In this document: positions 20,501 through 24,920 of the stretch, in pieces
How the letters are laid out: every line of letters starts with the position of its first letter
Position numbering within the stretch: position 1 is the first letter of the stretch
NCBI GenBank assembly: GCA_943704525.1
Contig: CALSCQ010001416.1
Location: 1-24,920 of the forward strand
DNA: 24,920 nt
Direction of reading: 5' to 3'
From: Pigoraptor vietnamica
Lineage: Eukaryota > Opisthokonta > Filasterea
Translations under genes and position numbers: made by a program
The notes under the pieces: model-generated
What the model was told of the DNA's origin: nothing
The model's database searches: none
Seen by the model: only the letters and a program-made list of their open reading frames with translations

Positions 20501-22693
20501 CAGACGGCACACACACGCGCACAACACACACACACACACCACACCACACACCACACACCACACACACATACACACACACCACAACACACACACGCACACA
20601 CACACAACAAACACCACACACACACATACACACACACCACAACACACACACACACACACACACACAACAAACACCACACCACACACCACACACACCACAC
20701 ACACCACACCACACACCACACACACAGACGGCACACACACGCGCACAACACACACACTGGCGGCACACACACACGCACACACACGACTCATTGCTATTTC
20801 GCTTTGCCCGTAGACATGCGCGTCGTTTCCCACACGTCTGCGTCCCATTAACCTCCTGTCCCTTGCACGCAGTTACGGTCGCGCCATTCAAGCGGGAGTC
20901 GTGATGATCGTCTACGCGCAAATCTTCTCAACCCTTCCGTACAAGACGTGCATTAACAGTTACGGTTACGACGTCACGTGCCGCCAGGGCAGCATCGCCT
21001 TTCTCTGGCGCCTGCTCTACGTCGCGGTCGTCCACGTCGGCGTGTGGCTTATGGGCTGCGTCTGCTTCCCGAACATTGCGCGCCGCCTCGCCGCTCGTGC
21101 GCTCCTCCCCACGCTCGTCAACGTGGCGTACGTCGGTGTGCTCTTCGCTGCGGGACAATGGAACGACTACACCTTCGTGAGTCCACCGCCGGGCGCTCTG
21201 TCGCCCTTGACGGACTGTGCTCGCGCCTCTCATGTCGCTCTCTCGTGTCACACCCTTTCATATCGTGGCTAGACACATAACACCATGTCATGTGTGGATC
21301 AGGCCCTGTATTACCAACACACTACACCTCGACGCACACTTCAATATGTCCGACACCTCTAAGAATCAGATACCTGCTGACTGTTCCGCATCTCTACCCT
21401 CGCCCCTCTCTCCAACCCATAGGTCCCGACGTTCCTCCCGCCCATCTACCAGCTGTACGACATGCTGATGTGCGCCTCGCGCAAGTCGGATCTCACCGGC
21501 TTTCGCGAGCCGAAGCGCGTGCTTCGCGTGTTTGCGCTGCGCGTCCTCGTGGCCGTCGCGATCCTCGCCATCTACGGGCGCATCTGCGTGCGTGCGATTG
21601 TGTCGGACAGCTTCGCGGTGGTGCTCACGTTCCGCATCGTTGCGCACACGCTCGTGACGCTGAGCGCGTCGGTTCTCCTTCGGCGAGGCGTCTTGGATAT
21701 GGGCTCACTTCCCGCGGGAAATGGCACTGTGCTGTGGTACTGAATCAGCGTCGCCCTCTCGGTGGGTTCCGCGTAATTGACTGCGCGCGATGAACCCTCC
21801 GTGTGGTACCCCTGACCTTTGCCTGTGGCCGACAGTCACAGTCACTGTTCTCTCTTCTGTTTTGTGTCGTCTGACAGAGTTGTCAGTTATCTGTAACAGT
21901 GGCCGTGTGCTCACACAAATTTTAAGGTTCATCTCTAGTTGATGTGCTCCCTAACCCACTGTTGTACTACTCCGTCTTCGTGTGCCGATCTGATTGTCAC
22001 TGTCACGTGCGCAGATGATCGGACGCCTTATGATGTTCAAGAGTCGCTCCGTCGGACAGGCTTTTCTGATGAACGCGCTCGCCGGCGCCATCGAAATTGC
22101 GATGCGTCGCAGCTACTTTGCGCGACAAAAGGTGCTGAACCGCCTCACGAACGCGTTGGGGCCGCACTTTATGAGGGGTGGCACGGTCGCGCAGTCGAAG
22201 CAGCCGATCGACCTGGCGGTGCGGGCGCGGCAGAAGCAGCGAATTTTCGAAGTGTATGCAGGGCATTTGGCCGTTGAGACACTGGTGGAAGTGCAGTCCG
22301 CCGTCGCCGCCCTTGTGCTTGTGAGGTGGGTTGGCTGCCGGTGCCACTGTGTCGGTACACGCCTGTCGCTACCCCGACCGTATCCCTAAACGGATCCCAC
22401 TTCCCATTTGCAGGATTTTCCGCACGCGCAACAACTGCTACCTCTTCGACTTTACGCCCAACAGCGCCAACGGGGGCGACGCCATCCAAATCGCCAATGT
22501 TGTGCTCATGTTGACGTTCGGTTTCGTGGTGGACTACGGGTGCATGGTGTGGGAACAGAAGAAGCGCATCGACGTGACGTCGCTGCTTCGGTCGCTGCCG
22601 ACGCTCCCCTTCTTTTTCTACACGATGGCGTGCGGCGCTCTTGTCGTCCACCTCACGGACTGGACCTTTGTCCAGGGATGCGGCGTCGGATAA
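17558..22693 (+). CDS. Large polytopic membrane protein, unrecognised family (upstream tandem copy)
   Basis: Five exons, 17558–20220, 20873–21176, 21423–about 21689, 22015–22325 and 22414–22693, give about 1274 residues. Junction phases agree, but the donor of exon 3 is uncertain: 21690 and 21729 both keep frame and both are weak. The start ATG is shared with the downstream paralogue. Residues 1–327 are polar and low-complexity, probably cytosolic. Six hydrophobic spans follow (about 328–358, 372–395, 427–450, 490–521, 580–600, 606–627), then a disordered loop of about 260 residues, then about seven more spans in exons 2–5. The first six-span block, with its charged amphipathic stretch KELVVYASKAASKEQ before span 5, is loosely reminiscent of gustatory-receptor-like channels. 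That is an impression, not an assignment. No catalytic motif is visible. The exon 1 frame hits a TAA inside the splice donor GTAAGT at 20221. Confidence 0.75.
20430..20785. repeat. CA-rich compound minisatellite in intron 1 of the membrane-protein gene
   Basis: About 356 bp composed almost only of C and A (CACACC, CACAA and CACACA units) in the 652-bp intron 20221–20872. Longer-period structure is visible: CAGACGGCACACACACGCGC recurs at 20501 and 20725 (224 bp apart), and CACACAACAAACACCACAC recurs at 20601 and 20661 (60 bp apart). This indicates larger duplications within the tract rather than simple slippage. Confidence 0.92.
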
Positions 22694-23533
22694 CGGGCTG
22701 CCGATCCCGTTTACGTTGGCTGTGCCGGCCGAGTAAACGCGACGGGCGGGGCGGGGCGAACCCTTGGAAGCTGTCGTGTATGTGCGTGTTGCAATATGAT
22801 GCACACCTGAGGGCACTTGTCTAAAGATGCTATTTAAGCTTCCTCGCAGAGGTCAGTACGAGCGCACATGCCTTATTGGGCCAAATCGAGCGTTAATTTG
22901 AAAAATCGCCGTTAAGAAAAGTCAGCTTTCCGCACGCATCGCCTTCCACCGGCCCCGGCGCGCTTTGATTCTTGCCTCCGCAACGACGACGGCACTCCTT
23001 GGAATGACGGGACTGTACAACCGTGTGAAGCATCTGGACGACAAGTCTTAGGGCGATAGCTTCCCGACACCTTCCGTTCCGATTTACTTCCACCCCATTG
23101 AGCAGACATGGGCTGGATACCGAACCGGGCCTCTATTCGTGTTGCCGCCTGGCGGGAGCCCGAGCGAGGCCGTGACCAGCTCCGCTCGGACGGGTAGTTC
23201 AGGCCGAATCGCCGCTCCGGGAGTCACGACCCCGCGGGCCACCGCATATGACCGGCCGGCCGGGGCCGCCAGGCGCGTCTCGGCAATCGCAGCCGGCACG
23301 GGGCACTTCTGCTGGGACGGCGCGTTAAGCACCGGCACCCAGCGGTTGTCGCCGGCCGGCCGATCCGGCCAGTCCGGGTCCGTCAACCGCCGCTTCAGCC
23401 GGGCGGCCTGCGGCACCGCCGGCGCCCGAGTTTTTGAAAACGGAGTTCGTGCCGGACTCTCTAAATCCAGGTAGGCACATTCTATTTTTTGCTGCCACTT
23501 GGTAGGATCCAAGTTAATCTGGACCCGGACCCC

Positions 23534-23574
23534 GTCGTCATGGGCGTTGCTATGGGCGTCCTCCAGTGTGTGAC
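23534..23574. repeat. Upstream duplicated block, copy 2
   Basis: Partner of 16278–16318, 985 bp before the ATG of the second paralogue. The first 19 bp are identical and the rest similar. The same order relative to the gene supports a shared origin by tandem duplication rather than a dispersed repeat. Confidence 0.6.
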
Positions 23575-24250
23575 ACCGACGCACCCCGAGCCTTTCTCAC
23601 CACGCTCTGGATTGTGACTCGGCGTCTTATCATGGTGTGACGCGCCGCGAGGGATCCTTCTGAGAGGCGTTTTTGCCTCAGTCGCCTCGCCGCTTTTTGC
23701 CAGTCGGGAAACGGAAAGCTCGAAGGTTGCCGATTGATGAAGCCGGGTGGGTGGATCCGTCTTGACACGGTGCCGTGCCCGTGAACACTGAGTTTTCAGT
23801 GACACGGCAGTGACATTGGCGTGATTCACATCAGGCATCGGGAATCAGAATTCGCTTGAATGTCAGTGCCTTCTGCCGTGACCTGACCGTTGAGTTTTTT
23901 CTGAGTGCAGTATCACGGCGGCAGGTGTTTCATCGGCATCTCAGTCTTTCTTGCCTCGTCGGCCTTCAAGTGGATTGCCGACCGTCGTTCATTCTTTCAG
24001 TTTCCGCTCACGAGATGCCGACGGTCCGGCATTGAATTGGTGAGGAGATGCATGGGTCGCCGTCGGCTGTTGTCACGTGCGGTTTCTTAGAGCTGATTTT
24101 ATCAAAAGCCGTGTGGTTTTTTCGGCTTCGCATTCCGTGTCTACTGCCCAATTTGACGTCGTGTTATGCATTCCGTTTTGCTATTCTGCGCTGCATGTGT
24201 TTGCGCAGCCGTGGCACATAACATTTCGTGTCACGGCAACATTCCTATCG

Positions 24251-24293
24251 GATGCTGACCGCGAGCACCGTGACGATGCTGACCGCGAGCACC
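24251..24293. repeat. Two direct copies of a 19-bp element upstream of the second paralogue
   Basis: GATGCTGACCGCGAGCACC occurs at 24251–24269 and 24275–24293 (period 24 bp). The corresponding place before the first paralogue has a single related element (TGCTAACCGCAAGCCC, 17381–17396), so the doubling is specific to this copy. Confidence 0.8.
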
Positions 24294-24518
24294 AAATTCG
24301 AAATTTGCAGATTACTCCCGCCACGGTTAATTATTAATACGCAGTCGCGGCTGATTTCGCTGCCGGCGGCGCGGCTGTGGCCCTCTGCGTGCCCCCTGCT
24401 TGCAGCGCACTGACGAAAAAGGTCCCGCGGGCGGCCAATGCCGGCCGTTCAACCGCACACTGCGTCCATCGTCCGTCGAGCGTGTCGACTGACTGTCGGC
24501 CGGCGTCCGTGATCGAAG

Positions 24519-24920
24519 ATGGCCGCGCCAGTGGACGCGGGCGGTGGTTTAGACGATATCGAGGTAGTGGAAGTCCCGCACTCTGAGCCGCAAGCGGCCG
24601 CGGATGATGCGCAGTCGCTCGTGCACGGAAGCCAGGCGATGGCGTTGCCAAACGTTGTGGGTTCACCAACGCCCACGTGGGCGCTCGGGAACTGGAAGGC
24701 GGGACCTGGCGGACACCACAGGCCCGAGTTGAAGCCCACTGCGCAATCCGCGTGGGGCGGAGCCCCTGACTTTGCCCGCGTGCGCGCTGCGGTGGCTGCG
24801 GCGAGCAAGGGTCGCGCCGATGATCGAATGTCACCCACGCAGCCGGCTCCAACAATGGGGCATGGTGCGAGTGAGGCTGCTTCTTCCCCACAGCCGCCAC
24901 AGCGAACGGGTCTGCGCGTG
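24519..24920 (+). CDS. Second tandem copy of the large membrane-protein gene (5' part; continues past window)
   Basis: An open frame from ATG 24519 runs 134 codons to the window end. The first 19 residues (MAAPVDAGGGLDDIEVVEV) are identical to the upstream gene. Later blocks correspond: QAMALPN.VGSP, ALGNWKA, WGGAPDFA.VR and TGLRV against RGLRV. Eight bases before the ATG (GATCGAAG) are also shared. The segment up to the GLRV site is 402 nt here and 498 nt in the upstream copy; the differences keep the reading frame. This suggests the frame is maintained by selection and both copies may be active. The encoded part is the polar N-terminal region only, so membrane spans cannot be judged. Confidence 0.85.
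   Translation, partial: MAAPVDAGGGLDDIEVVEVPHSEPQAAADDAQSLVHGSQAMALPNVVGSPTPTWALGNWKAGPGGHHRPELKPTAQSAWGGAPDFARVRAAVAAASKGRADDRMSPTQPAPTMGHGASEAASSPQPPQRTGLRV

Larger units (their letters stand above)
22694..24518. other. Intergenic region between the two membrane-protein paralogues
   Basis: This 1.8-kb stretch contains the 3' UTR of the upstream copy (no AATAAA seen) and the promoter of the downstream copy. The part 23110–23460 is very GC-rich with many CCGGCC palindromes. A minus-strand open frame at 23084–23584 (166 codons) overlaps it but has no recognisable domain, and I do not call it a gene. From about 23534 onward, patches resemble the region before 17558, so the duplicated unit includes upstream DNA. 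No RNA gene or mobile element was recognised. Confidence 0.5.

Noticed and set aside
20430-20785. Regularly spaced repeats as a CRISPR array
   Set aside because: The repeats are low-complexity CA units without unique spacers, inside a eukaryotic intron.
22893-23109. Two overlapping short minus-strand frames (65–66 codons)
   Set aside because: Both are open by chance in the same stretch, with no protein-like pattern, no splice context and no paralogue in the window.
23084-23584. 166-codon minus-strand open frame between the paralogues
   Set aside because: It spans a GC-rich palindromic stretch that also leaves an opposite-strand frame open. No domain was recognised, and the part matching 16278–16318 does not keep the frame.

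Overview
The window looks like nuclear DNA of a unicellular, probably flagellated eukaryote. The genes are GC-rich with G/C-biased third codon positions, use the standard code, and are split by short GT–AG introns (mostly about 85–350 bp). Long CA/GT microsatellites sit mainly inside introns. A complete EML-type (HELP plus WD40) microtubule-associated protein argues against land plants and most fungi, which lack this family as far as I know. I cannot name the species.

Layout: (1) 1–501, a GT microsatellite and the last exon of a membrane-protein gene that starts outside the window. (2) 675–4682, minus strand, a complete two-exon P4-type ATPase (phospholipid flippase, about 1282 residues), convergent with the first gene. 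(3) 4683–5553, an intergenic region with divergent genes on either side; it holds a paired CGAGATCTCG palindrome and E2F-like sites. (4) 5554–15909, plus strand, a 23-exon gene for a protein of about 2072 residues with three consecutive EMAP units (HELP plus tandem WD40), the architecture of animal EML5/EML6. (5) 15910–17557, intergenic, with one candidate minus-strand coding remnant. (6) 17558–22693, plus strand, a five-exon gene for a large polytopic membrane protein (about 1274 residues, about 13 predicted membrane spans) of no family I recognise. (7) 22694–24518, intergenic. (8) 24519–24920 and beyond, the start of a second, tandem copy of gene 6, with its upstream region also partly duplicated.

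The genes do not form an operon. The P4-ATPase acts at membranes on lipid asymmetry, the EML protein on microtubules, and the duplicated membrane proteins have unknown roles. The points most worth following are the uneven intron distribution over the three EMAP units (two introns have direct repeats across their splice sites, as expected of intron gain), the tandemly duplicated unrecognised membrane-protein family, and the stop codon lying inside a splice donor of that gene. Exon boundaries were worked out by hand from splice consensus, reading frame and alignment between internal repeats. No search was run.
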